This document shows positions 28,925 through 39,778 of a DNA stretch of 64,000 nt, in pieces. The notes under the pieces are model-generated. The model ran no database searches, was not told the DNA's origin, and saw nothing but the letters and a program-made list of their open reading frames with translations. The position numbers and the translations under genes were made by a program. Positions within the stretch are counted from its first letter, which is position 1. The number at the start of each line of letters is the position of its first letter. Source of the stretch: Burkholderiaceae bacterium (GTDB lineage Bacteria; Pseudomonadota; Gammaproteobacteria; Burkholderiales; Burkholderiaceae_C); the NCBI GenBank assembly GCA_019745555.1, contig JAIESX010000012.1:1-64000 (forward strand), given 5' to 3'.

Positions 28925-29593
28925 ATGCTGAACCTCGACCTGACCTTTCTCAGCTGGGACATCATCAGCAAGTTCGTGCTCGGTGGCCTGTGGTTCAGCA
29001 TCAAGCTCACGCTGATCGCCACGGCCGGCGGCATCTTCTTCGGCACCCTGCTGGCGCTCATGCGCCTGTCGGGGCGCAAGTGGCTCGATGTCCCTGCGGC
29101 CATCTACGTCAACGGCATGCGTTCCATCCCGCTGGTGATGGTGATCCTCTGGTTCTTCCTGCTGATCCCCTTCATCATCGGCAAGCCCATCGGTGCCGAG
29201 GTCTCGGCCATCATCACCTTCATCGCCTTCGAGGCGGCCTACTTCAGCGAGATCATGCGCGCGGGCATCCAGTCCATCCCGCGCGGCCAGGTCTTTGCGG
29301 GCCAGGCCCTGGGGATGAGCTATGCGCAGAACATGCGTCTGGTGGTGCTGCCCCAGGCCTTCCGCAACATGCTGCCGGTGCTGCTGACGCAGACCATCAT
29401 CCTGTTCCAGGACACCTCGCTGGTCTACGCCATCGGCGCCTATGACCTGCTCAAGGGTTTCACCAACGCCGGCAAGATTTATGGCCGGCCCGAGGAGGCC
29501 TATCTGCTGGCCGCCGTCGTGTATTTTGTGATCTGTTTTGCCCTGTCCTGGAGCGTCAAGCGCCTGCAGGCCAAGATCGCCATCGTTCGCTGA
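28925..29593 (+). CDS. gltK: Amino-acid ABC transporter permease
   Basis: YVNGMRSIPLVMVILWFFLLIPF, EIMRAGIQSIPRGQVFAGQALGMSYAQ. Confidence 0.92.
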   Translation: MLNLDLTFLSWDIISKFVLGGLWFSIKLTLIATAGGIFFGTLLALMRLSGRKWLDVPAAIYVNGMRSIPLVMVILWFFLLIPFIIGKPIGAEVSAIITFIAFEAAYFSEIMRAGIQSIPRGQVFAGQALGMSYAQNMRLVVLPQAFRNMLPVLLTQTIILFQDTSLVYAIGAYDLLKGFTNAGKIYGRPEEAYLLAAVVYFVICFALSWSVKRLQAKIAIVR

Positions 29594-29607
29594 GTGCGGA
29601 GTAGACC

Positions 29608-30345
<738 letters not shown>

Positions 30346-30368
30346 GCGCCCTGGCCTACAATCCGCTC

Positions 30369-30470
30369 ATGCTTCACCTCGCCCGCATGTCCTCCCTGCC
30401 CGCCTGCTCCCTGCAGGCGCCGCATGCGTGTGCCTGGACGCCCTGCCTGCTGCCGCAGGCAGAGTCCTGA
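30369..30470 (+). CDS. Possible 33-codon upstream ORF (leader peptide candidate)
   Basis: ATG 6 nt after tacaat -10-like hexamer; translation MLHLARMSSLPACSLQAPHACAWTPCLLPQAES; no homology evidence. Confidence 0.25.
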   Translation: MLHLARMSSLPACSLQAPHACAWTPCLLPQAES

Positions 30471-30571
30471 GCCCGGCGATCCACCTCTTCCCCCTTTTCG
30501 CGCCGACACTGGATCACCGGGCCGCCCCAGGCGCCAGCCCGGACGGTCCGGGCTCCTTCCGGAGCATTTCC

Positions 30572-30973
30572 ATGTCTCATTCCGATACGGCCCGCCTGAT
30601 GAGCGAGCTGGACCATGCCCGCATCCTTCGCCTGCTGCCGCAGCGGGGTGTGCCTGAATCCCTGAGCGAGTTGCTGCAGGGCGCCGAACTGATGGATCCG
30701 CGTGAGCTGCCGCCCCAGGTGGTCACCATGCACAGCCACCTGCTGGTCGAGGACCCGCTCAGTGGCACCCGCCAGGAGCTGACCCTGAGCTATCCCGTCG
30801 ATGCTGATCCGGCCCAGGGCCGGGTCTCCGTGCTCTCGCCGGTGGGGACCAGCCTGCTGGGCCTAGAAGAGGGCGAAACGGCCGAATGGCTGACGCCCGA
30901 CGGTCGCCGCCATGCGCTGCGCCTGGTGCGCATCCTCTACCAGCCCGAGGCCAGCGGCGACTACCTGCGCTGA
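30572..30973 (+). CDS. rnk: Rnk-like nucleoside diphosphate kinase regulator (GreA/GreB C-terminal fold)
   Basis: TMHSHLLVEDPLSGTRQELTLSYPVDADPAQGRVSVLSPVGTSLLGLEEGE. Confidence 0.85.
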   Translation: MSHSDTARLMSELDHARILRLLPQRGVPESLSELLQGAELMDPRELPPQVVTMHSHLLVEDPLSGTRQELTLSYPVDADPAQGRVSVLSPVGTSLLGLEEGETAEWLTPDGRRHALRLVRILYQPEASGDYLR

Positions 30974-31009
30974 CGACCGGTCGGCGGAGCGGGGTGCGAC
31001 AATCACGCC

Positions 31010-32038
31010 ATGGACACGCTGACCCTCACCCGCCCCGACGACTGGCATCTGCACGTACGCGACGGCGCCGCCCTGGCCGCCGTGGTGCCGCACACGGCGC
31101 GCCAGTTTGGCCGCGCCATCATCATGCCCAACCTCAAGCCGCCGGTGACCACGGCCACCGAGGCCGCGCACTACCGCGCCCGCATCCGCGCTGCAGTGCC
31201 TGCGGGCGTCGACTTCGAGCCGCTGATGACGCTCTACCTCACCGACAACCTGCCGCCCGAGGAGATCGAGCGCGCCAGGGCCATCGGCGTGGTGGCCTGC
31301 AAGCTCTACCCGGCTGGCGCCACGACCAACAGCGATGCCGGCGTGACCGACATCCGCAAGACCTACAAGACACTCGAAGCCATGCAGCGCGAGGGCCTGC
31401 TGCTGCTGGTGCATGGTGAAGTCACCAGCCCGGAGATCGATCTCTTCGACCGCGAGGCGGTCTTCATCGAGAAGCAGCTGCAGCCCCTGCGCCGCGATTT
31501 CCCCGAGCTCAAGATCGTCTTCGAGCACATCACCACGAAGGAAGCAGCGCAGTACGTGATGGAGAGCGACAAGTACACCGGCGCCACCATCACCGCCCAC
31601 CACCTGCTCTACAACCGCAACGCCATCTTCACGGGTGGCATCCGCCCGCACTACTACTGCCTGCCCGTGCTCAAGCGTGAAACGCACCGTCAGGCGCTGG
31701 TGGCTGCAGCCACCAGCGGCAGTCCGAAGTTCTTCCTCGGTACCGACAGCGCGCCACATCCGGCGCATCTGAAGGAGCACGCCACGGGCTGTGCCGGCTG
31801 CTACACGGCGCACGCGGCCATCGAGATGTACGCCGAGGCTTTTGACGCGGTGGGTGCGCTGGACAAGCTGGAAGGCTTTGCCAGCTTCCATGGCGCCGAC
31901 TTCTACGGCCTGCCGCGCAACCGCGGGACCATCACGCTGCGACGCGAGAGCTGGACGCCGCCCGAGAGCTTTGCCTTCGGCGAAGCCGAGCTCAAGCCGC
32001 TGCGCTCGGGCGAGGCCCTGCCGTGGCGCATGGTCTAG
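31010..32038 (+). CDS. pyrC: Dihydroorotase
   Basis: [53 protein letters not shown]. Confidence 0.96.
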   Translation: MDTLTLTRPDDWHLHVRDGAALAAVVPHTARQFGRAIIMPNLKPPVTTATEAAHYRARIRAAVPAGVDFEPLMTLYLTDNLPPEEIERARAIGVVACKLYPAGATTNSDAGVTDIRKTYKTLEAMQREGLLLLVHGEVTSPEIDLFDREAVFIEKQLQPLRRDFPELKIVFEHITTKEAAQYVMESDKYTGATITAHHLLYNRNAIFTGGIRPHYYCLPVLKRETHRQALVAAATSGSPKFFLGTDSAPHPAHLKEHATGCAGCYTAHAAIEMYAEAFDAVGALDKLEGFASFHGADFYGLPRNRGTITLRRESWTPPESFAFGEAELKPLRSGEALPWRMV

Positions 32039-32775
32039 AGCACATCGACTGGGCCGCACCCTGGCTGGCGCCTTATCGCACCGTTGGCGAACCGCTCGCG
32101 CAGGCTGTCTGTGACGGCGGCAGCAATGCCAGGGTGCTTGATGCGGCGGGCGGCCCGGTCCGGTTCGTGCACCAGGAGATGCTGCCAGCCGGACAGGCTT
32201 ACGAGCACTTCATCTTCGAGAGCGGGCAGGTGCCCACGCGCGAAGGCCTGCACGACTTCTTCAACGGCCTGGTCTGGCTGCATTTCCCTCAGACCAAGCG
32301 CCGGCTCAATGCGCTGCAGGCGGCCGCCATCGCGGCCGACGGGATCGGGCCGGTGCGCGGACCGCTGCGCGACGCCCTGACTCTGTTCGACGAAAACGCC
32401 GCCTTGCTGCAGGTGCCGGACGTGCTCTGGGAGGCGCTCTGCGCGCGCGACTGGCGCCGCCTGTTCGTCGAGCACCGTCCACTCTGGCGGCTCGCCCGCG
32501 TGACGCTATTTGGTCACGCCTTGATCGAAAAGCTCGTGCAGCCGCGCAAGGACATCACCGCCCATGTCTATCGCGTGCCGCTGGACGTGCCACCCGAATC
32601 GCTCGACACCTGGCTGGCGGGTGATCTGGCGCCCGGGCGGCTGGCGGACAAGCCCTTCCAGCCCCTGCCCGTGCTGGGCGTGCCCGGCTGGTGGCCGGTC
32701 AACGAAGCGCCGGCTTTCTATCAGGATGCGCAGGTTTTCCGCCCGCGCCGCACCCCCGCTGCCGAACGAAAATAG
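32023..32775 (+). CDS. DUF3025 family protein
   Basis: [37 protein letters not shown]; overlaps pyrC by 16 nt. Confidence 0.82.
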   Translation: MAHGLEHIDWAAPWLAPYRTVGEPLAQAVCDGGSNARVLDAAGGPVRFVHQEMLPAGQAYEHFIFESGQVPTREGLHDFFNGLVWLHFPQTKRRLNALQAAAIAADGIGPVRGPLRDALTLFDENAALLQVPDVLWEALCARDWRRLFVEHRPLWRLARVTLFGHALIEKLVQPRKDITAHVYRVPLDVPPESLDTWLAGDLAPGRLADKPFQPLPVLGVPGWWPVNEAPAFYQDAQVFRPRRTPAAERK

Positions 32776-32888
32776 GCATTTCGCTACACCCGGCAGTGGG
32801 AATGCACCGCTGCGCTTGATTTCGGCCTTTTCACCCTTACCATTCGCGCCATCGGTCCCACTGTGTCGGACTGTTCCTGAAGGAAACC

Positions 32889-33764
32889 ATGAAACGCATC
32901 ATCCTGTTCGTCCTGACCAACCTAGCTGTGGTGGTCGTGCTGGGCATTGTGGCCAGCCTGCTGGGCGTCAACCGCTTCCTCACCGCCAACGGCCTGAACC
33001 TGGGCGCCTTGCTGGGCTTTGCGCTCATCATGGGCTTTGGAGGCGCCATCATCTCGCTGCTGATCAGCAAGCCCGTGGCCAAGTGGAGCGCGGGTGTGCA
33101 GATCATCGAGCAGCCGCAGACGCCGGATGAGGCCTGGATCGTCAACACCGTGCGCAAGTTCGCCGATCAGGCCGGCATCGGCATGCCCGAGGTCGGCATC
33201 TTCGAAGGCGACCCCAATGCCTTTGCCACCGGTGCTTTCAAGAACTCGGCCCTGGTGGCCGTGTCCACGGGCCTGCTGCGCAACATGACGCGCGAAGAGG
33301 TCGAGGCGGTGATCGGTCACGAGGTGGCGCACATCGCCAACGGTGACATGGTCACCATGACGCTGATCCAGGGCGTGATGAACACTTTCGTGGTCTTCAT
33401 CAGCCGCGTGGTGGGCTACGCCGTGGACAGCTTCCTGCGTAAGGGCGACTCGGAGAACTCCGGCCCGGGCATCGGCTACTTTGTCACCACCATCGTGATG
33501 GACATCGTGCTGGGTTTCCTGGCTGCCATCATCGTGGCCTGGTTCTCGCGTCAGCGCGAATTCCGTGCCGACGCGGGCGCTGCCCAGCTCATGGGCCGTC
33601 GCCAGCCCATGATCAACGCCCTCGCGCGCCTGGGGGGGCTGCACACGGCCGAACTGCCCAAGAGCATGGCGGCCATGGGCATCGCCGGTGGCATCGGCAA
33701 GCTGTTCTCGACGCACCCGCCGATCGAAGAGCGCATCGCCGCGCTGCAGAACATGCAGGGCTGA
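32889..33764 (+). CDS. htpX: Protease HtpX
   Basis: [66 protein letters not shown]. Confidence 0.96.
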   Translation: MKRIILFVLTNLAVVVVLGIVASLLGVNRFLTANGLNLGALLGFALIMGFGGAIISLLISKPVAKWSAGVQIIEQPQTPDEAWIVNTVRKFADQAGIGMPEVGIFEGDPNAFATGAFKNSALVAVSTGLLRNMTREEVEAVIGHEVAHIANGDMVTMTLIQGVMNTFVVFISRVVGYAVDSFLRKGDSENSGPGIGYFVTTIVMDIVLGFLAAIIVAWFSRQREFRADAGAAQLMGRRQPMINALARLGGLHTAELPKSMAAMGIAGGIGKLFSTHPPIEERIAALQNMQG

Positions 33765-33782
33765 GCGCCGCGCTTTCTCTGC

Positions 33783-33820
33783 GGCCCCGCGGGCAAACCC
33801 TGCCCCGGGGCCTTTTCTTT
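33783..33820 (+). terminator. Intrinsic terminator after htpX
   Basis: ggccccg...cggggcc stem followed by ttttcttt. Confidence 0.7.
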
Positions 33821-33895
33821 GGGCTTGCGCGGGGCAGGGCACACGCCCAAAATGGGTGCAGGCGTCGGCTCTGATCGGAGCCTGGCCCTGCCCTC

Positions 33896-36610
33896 ATGAC
33901 TTCTGCAGTACCTGAGCCCCTCCGCGCGAAGTCCGCCGCCCGCGGTTTCCTGCTGCGCCTGTGGCTGGCGGTGGTGCTGCTCAATCTGCTGCTCATCGGA
34001 TTTGCGATCTGGGCGCTGGATCAGAGCCGCATGCGGTTTGAGGAGCGGGCCGCGGTGATGGTGGGCAATCTCTCCCACCTGATGGAGCAGGACATCGCCG
34101 CATCGGTGCGTGTGATCGATCTGGTGCTGTTGGCGGTGGGCGACGAGGTCCTGCGTGCTGGTGGCAGCGCGCGCGTGGATACCCTGATCGAGGACAAGCT
34201 GCGACGGTTGCCCGAACTGGACGGCCTGCGTGTGGCCGACGTCCGGGGCGATCTGCGACACGGTACGGGGGTCACGCCCCGGACCCGGGTCAATATCGCG
34301 GACCGCGATTATTTCGTCCGCCTGCGTGATGATCCCGGCGCTGGTCTGGTCGTGAGCAAGCCGGTCCAGGGGCGCCTGAGCGGCAAATGGGTGATCAACC
34401 TGGCGCGCGGCCTGCGCGCGCCCGACGGGCGCTTTCTGGGCGTGGTCCAGGGTTCCTTGCCCTTGCAGCACATCATCGCGCGTCTGGCGCCGCTGCAGTT
34501 CGGCACCAGCGGCTCATTCACGGTTTTCGACGCGGATTTTCGTCTGGTTGTGCGTCACCCCTCGCCGGATGGCGTGGCCGAGGCTGTGGGCATGCCCTTC
34601 GGCTCGCCTGAACTGCGCCAGCTTGTGGGGAGCGGGCAGCGCAGTGGCGTCTACAAGGCGCGCTCCATCGTCGACGCGGTGCAGCGCACTTCCTCGTTTC
34701 GCCGCATCACGGGGACGGACCTGTACCTCGTGATCGGCTTTGCCGAGGACGACTACCTCGCGGGCTGGCGCGAGGAGGTGGGCAAGGCTGTGGGGGTGGT
34801 GCTGTTGTTTCTGTGCACCAGCCTGGTGGTGGCGGCCCTGATCCGGCGCTCCTGGCAGCGCCAGGCCGAGGCCACGCAGGCCTTGCAGCAGGCCTATCGC
34901 AAGCTGGAGGCGGAAAAGCAGCTGAACCAGACCATCATTCGCTCCTCGCCTTTCGCCATCTACACGCGTGACCGCGAGGGCATCGTCACGGCCTGGAATC
35001 CCGCGGCCGAGAAGCTGTTCGGCTGGCGTGCCGAACAGATCCTCGGGCGACCCCTGCTCAGCGTGCCGGCGGGCCGGCAGCGCGAGACGGCAGAGTTGCG
35101 CCAGCGCGTGTTGCGCGGTGAGAGCATCCTGGACCAGGAGGTGCAGCGTCAGAAGGCCGACGGCACGCTGTTCGACCTGAGCACGACGCTGGCGCCGCTG
35201 CGTGATGCCAGTGGCGAGATCAGCGGCTATCTCGCCATCGCCGCCGACATCACGGCGCGCAAGGCGGCCGAACGCCAGGTCGAGTTCCTGGCCTACCGCG
35301 ATGTACTCACCGGTCTGCCCAATCGTCTGCTGCTGCAGGACCGGTTCAGCCAGGCCGTGGCGCATGCCGAGCGCACGCAGCGGCGCCTGGCCCTGCTGTT
35401 CCTGGACCTGGACAACTTCAAGACCATCAACGACTCGCTGGGCCACGCCGTGGGTGATGCCCTGCTCAAGGAGATCGCGCTGCGCCTGAGCGAGTGTGTG
35501 CGCGAGACTGACACCATCAGTCGCCAGGGCGGTGATGAATTTCTCATCGTGCTGTCTGACCTCAGCGGTACCGAAGCCATCGTGCCCGTGCTGGTCAAGA
35601 TCCGTGAGAGGCTGCAGGCTCCCTTCCTCATCGATGGCCACGAACTCAGCACATCGGCCTCGATCGGTGTGGCGCTGTACCCGGACGACGGGCGTGATTT
35701 CGAGATCCTGCATCAGAAGGCTGACACCGCCATGTACCGGGCCAAGGACGCAGGGCGCAATCATTACCGCTTCTTCGATGAGCAGATGAACGTCGAGGCC
35801 GTCGAGCATCTGCGACTCAAGAATGGCCTGCGCCGCGCACTGGAGCGAGGCGAATTCGAGCTGCACTACCAGCCGCAGATCACGCTGGACCAGGGGCGCG
35901 TCGTGGGGGTCGAGGCGCTGCTGCGCTGGCGTCATCCCGAGCAGGGGCTGATTCCGCCGGGCCGCTTCATTCCGGTGGCCGAAGACGGCGGCCTGATCGT
36001 GCCGATCGGCGAATGGGTGCTGGAAGAGGCCTGTCGCCAGGCCATGGCCTGGCGCGCCCAGGGCCTGCCGCCGCTGGTGCTGGCGGTCAACCTGTCTGCG
36101 GTGCAGTTCCGCCGCGGTGATCTGCAGCCCGCGATTGCCCGTATCCTGCAGCGCACCGGCTTCGAGCCGCGCCTGCTGGAACTGGAACTCACGGAATCCA
36201 TCATGATCCACGATGCCGAGGCCGTGCTGGCCGCGGTGCGCCAGCTCAAGCAGCTGGGCGTCAAGCTCTCGATCGATGACTTCGGTACCGGCTACTCCAG
36301 TCTGTCCTACCTGAAACGCTTCGACGTCGACAAGCTCAAGATCGACCAGGGCTTTGTCCGCGACCTGGCGCGCAACCCCGACGACGCGGCCATTGTGCGC
36401 GCCATCATCCAGATGGCGGCCAGCCTGGGCCTGCACACCATCGCCGAGGGCGTGGAGGATGCCGAGGCGCTGGCGCTGTTGCGACAGTATGGTTGTCACG
36501 AGGCGCAGGGCTATTTCTTTGCACGACCCATGGACGCAACGGCTCTGGCAGACTACGTGCTGCACATGTTGCAGACACCACCCAACTTCGAAGACACGGG
36601 GGCCCTATGA
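33896..36610 (+). CDS. Membrane sensor with Cache-like region, PAS, GGDEF and EAL domains
   Basis: SRQGGDEFLIVL, EALLRWRHPEQGLIPPGRFIPVAED, DDFGTGYSSLSYLKRF; PAS-like FAIYTRDREGIVTAWNPAAEKLFGW. Confidence 0.95.
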   Translation: MTSAVPEPLRAKSAARGFLLRLWLAVVLLNLLLIGFAIWALDQSRMRFEERAAVMVGNLSHLMEQDIAASVRVIDLVLLAVGDEVLRAGGSARVDTLIEDKLRRLPELDGLRVADVRGDLRHGTGVTPRTRVNIADRDYFVRLRDDPGAGLVVSKPVQGRLSGKWVINLARGLRAPDGRFLGVVQGSLPLQHIIARLAPLQFGTSGSFTVFDADFRLVVRHPSPDGVAEAVGMPFGSPELRQLVGSGQRSGVYKARSIVDAVQRTSSFRRITGTDLYLVIGFAEDDYLAGWREEVGKAVGVVLLFLCTSLVVAALIRRSWQRQAEATQALQQAYRKLEAEKQLNQTIIRSSPFAIYTRDREGIVTAWNPAAEKLFGWRAEQILGRPLLSVPAGRQRETAELRQRVLRGESILDQEVQRQKADGTLFDLSTTLAPLRDASGEISGYLAIAADITARKAAERQVEFLAYRDVLTGLPNRLLLQDRFSQAVAHAERTQRRLALLFLDLDNFKTINDSLGHAVGDALLKEIALRLSECVRETDTISRQGGDEFLIVLSDLSGTEAIVPVLVKIRERLQAPFLIDGHELSTSASIGVALYPDDGRDFEILHQKADTAMYRAKDAGRNHYRFFDEQMNVEAVEHLRLKNGLRRALERGEFELHYQPQITLDQGRVVGVEALLRWRHPEQGLIPPGRFIPVAEDGGLIVPIGEWVLEEACRQAMAWRAQGLPPLVLAVNLSAVQFRRGDLQPAIARILQRTGFEPRLLELELTESIMIHDAEAVLAAVRQLKQLGVKLSIDDFGTGYSSLSYLKRFDVDKLKIDQGFVRDLARNPDDAAIVRAIIQMAASLGLHTIAEGVEDAEALALLRQYGCHEAQGYFFARPMDATALADYVLHMLQTPPNFEDTGAL

Positions 36611-36903
36611 AACGTAGCCACAACTTGTTGCTCGTCGCCCTCTGCGCCGCTGTCTCCGGCGCAGCCTGGGCACAGTCGCCCCAGACCTGCGAGCAGGCCT
36701 GGGCTGAGTACAGGCAGTTCATGAAGGACAACGAGATGGAACCCGGGCGCCACGCCTACACGGTGTACGGCGCCAATGTGCGTGCCCTGTGCGGGGCTGA
36801 TGCACTGCCGGTGCCGCCGGGCGTCGACACGCCGCCGCGCATCATCCGCAGGCCGCCGCCCCCGCCGCCCAAACCGCCGCAGAACCCTCCGGCGCCCAAG
36901 TAG
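36607..36903 (+). CDS. Small secreted proline-rich protein of unknown function
   Basis: Signal peptide MKRSHNLLLVALCAAVSGAAWAQ; two Cys; RRPPPPPPKPPQNPPAPK tail; 4-nt overlap with upstream gene. Confidence 0.75.
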   Translation: MKRSHNLLLVALCAAVSGAAWAQSPQTCEQAWAEYRQFMKDNEMEPGRHAYTVYGANVRALCGADALPVPPGVDTPPRIIRRPPPPPPKPPQNPPAPK

Positions 36904-36915
36904 GCCAGGAGCCGG

Positions 36916-38646
36916 TCAGCCAACCAGGTCCTGCGCCAGGGCTTCGGCCACCTTGATGCCATCCACGCCGGCCGAGAGGATGCCGCCGGCATAACCCGCC
37001 CCTTCGCCTGCGGGGTAGAGGCCGCGCACATTGAGGCTTTGCAGATCATCGCCGCGCGGGATGCGCAGCGGTGAGGAGGTGCGCGTTTCCACGCCGGTGA
37101 GGACGGCGTCGGGCATGTCGTAGCCCTTGATCTTGCGTCCGAAGACCGGCAGGGCCTCGCGCATGGCCTCGATGGCGTACGCCGGCAGCGCGGGCTGCAG
37201 GTCGCCGAGTTTCACACCCGGCTTGTACGAGGGCAGCACGCTGCCGAAGTCTTTCGAGGGTTGACCAGCCAGGAAGTCGCCCACGAGCTGGCCCGGGGCT
37301 TCGTAGCTGCTGCCGCCCAGCACATAGGCTTGCGCCTCCAGCTTGCGCTGCAGCACGATGCCTGCAAGCGGGTGGTACTGCGGTGGTTGTTTGCCACGCA
37401 TCTCCGCAGCCTGCGCCGCATAACGCGGCCCGTCCTCGGGGCCGAAAGCGGCGATCCAGTCGTCCACGGTCTGGCCATCCGGGTAGTCAGGCGGTTCGAT
37501 CCCCACCACCATGCCCGCATTGGCGTTGCGCTCGTTGCGCGAGTACTGGCTCATGCCATTGGTGACCACCCGCCCGGGTTCCGAGGTGGCGGCCACCACG
37601 GTGCCGCCGGGGCACATGCAGAAGCTGTAGACCGCGCGACCATTCTTCGCGTGGTGTACCAGCTTGTAGTCGGCCGCGCCCAGCATGGGGTGGCCTGCGT
37701 ACTTGCCCCAGCGCGCACGGTCGATCACGCCCTGCGGGTGTTCAATGCGGAAACCGATGGAGAAGGGCTTGGCCTGCAGGCTCACGCCGCGCTCCCAGAG
37801 CATGGTGAAGGTGTCGCGCGAGCTGTGGCCCAGGGCCAGTACCACGTGGCGGGCCGGCAGCTCGTAGCTCTGCCCGGTGGCCTGGTCCAGCACCCGCAGG
37901 CCGCGCAGCGCCTTGCCGTTCGGCGTCTCGTCGAGCAGCAGGTCGGTGACGCGCTGCTGGAAGCGGATCTCGCCACCCAGGGACTCGATCTGTTCGCGGA
38001 TGCCTTCGACCACCTTGACGAGCTTGAAGGTGCCGATGTGCGGATGCGCCTCGACCAGGATCTCGCGCGGTGCGCCGGCGTCCACGAACTCCTGCATGAC
38101 CTTGCGGCCCAGGTGGCGCGGATCCTTGATCTGGCTGTAGAGCTTGCCGTCGCTGAAGGTGCCCGCGCCGCCCTCGCCGAACTGCACGTTGGATTCGGGC
38201 TGCAGCACCTTCTTGCGCCACAGGCCCCAGGTGTCCTTGGTGCGTTCGCGCACGGTCTTGCCGCGCTCGAGCACGATGGGCCGGAAGCCCATCTGGGCCA
38301 GCAGCAGGGCCGCGAAGATGCCGCAGGGGCCGAAGCCCACGACCACCGGGCGTTCTTCCAGTTTCGCCGGCGCGTGCACGGGCGGGCGGTAGACCAGGTC
38401 GGGGCTGGGGCCGATGTGAGGATGCTTGTGGAACTGCGTGAGCAGACGGGTTTCCAGTTCCGGTGCGAGCTCGACGTCGACGATGTAGACCTGCAGCAGC
38501 TCGGCCTTGCGTGCGTCGAAGCTGCGCTTGTAGACGGTGTGGTGGCGCAGGTCACCTGGCGCGATGCCCAGCGTCTTGCAGATCAACGCGGGCAGGGCCT
38601 CGGGGGCGTGCTCCAGCGGGAGCTTGAGTTCGGTCAGTCGGATCAT
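36916..38646 (-). CDS. NAD(P)/FAD-dependent oxidoreductase
   Basis: VVVGFGPCGIFAALLLAQMGFRPIVLERG; C-terminal GLYPAGEGAGYAGGILSAGVDGIKVAEAL. Confidence 0.92.
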   Translation of the reverse strand: MIRLTELKLPLEHAPEALPALICKTLGIAPGDLRHHTVYKRSFDARKAELLQVYIVDVELAPELETRLLTQFHKHPHIGPSPDLVYRPPVHAPAKLEERPVVVGFGPCGIFAALLLAQMGFRPIVLERGKTVRERTKDTWGLWRKKVLQPESNVQFGEGGAGTFSDGKLYSQIKDPRHLGRKVMQEFVDAGAPREILVEAHPHIGTFKLVKVVEGIREQIESLGGEIRFQQRVTDLLLDETPNGKALRGLRVLDQATGQSYELPARHVVLALGHSSRDTFTMLWERGVSLQAKPFSIGFRIEHPQGVIDRARWGKYAGHPMLGAADYKLVHHAKNGRAVYSFCMCPGGTVVAATSEPGRVVTNGMSQYSRNERNANAGMVVGIEPPDYPDGQTVDDWIAAFGPEDGPRYAAQAAEMRGKQPPQYHPLAGIVLQRKLEAQAYVLGGSSYEAPGQLVGDFLAGQPSKDFGSVLPSYKPGVKLGDLQPALPAYAIEAMREALPVFGRKIKGYDMPDAVLTGVETRTSSPLRIPRGDDLQSLNVRGLYPAGEGAGYAGGILSAGVDGIKVAEALAQDLVG

Positions 38647-38722
38647 GGCTTGTAGTTATCAAGCGAAGAAGGCCGCCATGATACGCGCCGGCACGAAGTG
38701 CCGCAGGCTGGGATAATCCGTG

Positions 38723-39056
38723 GTGTGAAGTCGGCCGGACCGCCGCTGGTGCAAGCTGGGAAACCAGGCACTGGAGGAACGTCCGGACTGCACAGGGCAG
38801 CGTAGGAGGTAACACCTCTCCACCGTGAGGTGAGGATCAGAGCAACAGAGACGAGTCGCTACCGGGCAACCGGTAACGGGTGAAACGGGCAATCTCTACG
38901 CGCAGCAATACCAAATAGGCCAGCGTTGATGTGGCTCCGCGGAGCTGGCGGGTAGGTAGCACCGAGCCGGGTGGGTGACCCCCGGCCCAGATTAATGGCG
39001 GTCACGCTGCGGGCAACCGCAGTGCACAGAATCCGGCTTACAGGCCGACTTCACAC
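38723..39056 (+). ncRNA. rnpB: RNase P RNA (bacterial class A)
   Basis: gaggaacgtccggactgcacagggcag, caacagagac...gggtgaaacgg, cagaatccggctta; 14-nt terminal complementarity gtgtgaagtcggcc/ggccgacttcacac (P1). Confidence 0.96.
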
Positions 39057-39108
39057 TTCTTCCGTCCGGTGCCGCGCAGGCGGCACCGGGCTCTCAGAGG
39101 TCGCGCTC

Positions 39109-39645
39109 TCAGGACTTGGCGGCCAGTGCGCCGGCCAGCGCGAACACCGAATTGGGTGCCGTGGTCTTGGGCGGCTCGGGCTTGCGCTGGGCAAAGATGC
39201 CGCGCCGGCTCGTGGTCTGGCGCTCTTCCACCGCCACGCCCTTGGCACGCTGCTCCTCGCAGAGCTGCAGCAGCTTGATGCCTTCAAGGTGCTCCATCAT
39301 GCGGCTGTTCAGGCCGCTCCAGAGTTCGCGTGTGAGTTGCCAGCCGGCCTCGCCGGCGTCGCTATTCTCATCGGCCTGCAGGCCACGCGGCCCTTCGACG
39401 GCACGGATGATGTCGGCCACGCTGATGAACTGGACACTGCGGCCCAGGGTGTAGCCGCCGCCCGGCCCGCGGGTGCTTTCCACGAGACCCTGCTGACGCA
39501 GCTTGCTGAACAGCTGTTCCAAGTAGGACAGGGAGATCTGCAGCCTTTGCCCGATGGAATTCAGGGGCACGGGTCCGGTCGACTCGCGCAGGGCGAGGTC
39601 GATCATGGCGGCGACGGCAAAGCGGCTTTTGGCGCTGAGACGCAT
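39109..39645 (-). CDS. Rrf2/IscR-like transcriptional regulator lacking the Fe-S cysteines
   Basis: MRLSAKSRFAVAAMIDLALRESTGPVPLNSIGQRLQISLSYLEQLFSKLRQQGLVESTRGPGGGYTL. Confidence 0.9.
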   Translation of the reverse strand: MRLSAKSRFAVAAMIDLALRESTGPVPLNSIGQRLQISLSYLEQLFSKLRQQGLVESTRGPGGGYTLGRSVQFISVADIIRAVEGPRGLQADENSDAGEAGWQLTRELWSGLNSRMMEHLEGIKLLQLCEEQRAKGVAVEERQTTSRRGIFAQRKPEPPKTTAPNSVFALAGALAAKS

Positions 39646-39778
39646 GGCGTTTCCTTTCTCGGATGTGGCGCGGGCACTGGATGGCACTCGCACACGAAAC
39701 TTTAGGGATATTCGATCTTCCGGTAAATTCGAATTTTCGAAAGAATCACTTCGATTAAAACGAACTAAAAGAGTTCCC
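39646..39778. promoter_or_regulatory. Divergent regulatory region between Rrf2 and LysR genes
   Basis: AT-rich; 12-bp perfect palindrome aaattcgaattt (39725-39736); TTCGA at 39711, 39728, 39736, 39750. Confidence 0.55.

Noticed and set aside
34514-36565. 683-aa minus-strand ORF
   Set aside because: Antisense shadow of the GGDEF-EAL gene.
37261-38655. 464-aa plus-strand ORF
   Set aside because: Antisense to the FAD-dependent oxidoreductase.
38689-38703. cggcac-gaa-gtgccg palindrome just upstream of rnpB
   Set aside because: Sits near the rnpB -35 position but short; could be chance in GC-rich DNA, not called an operator.
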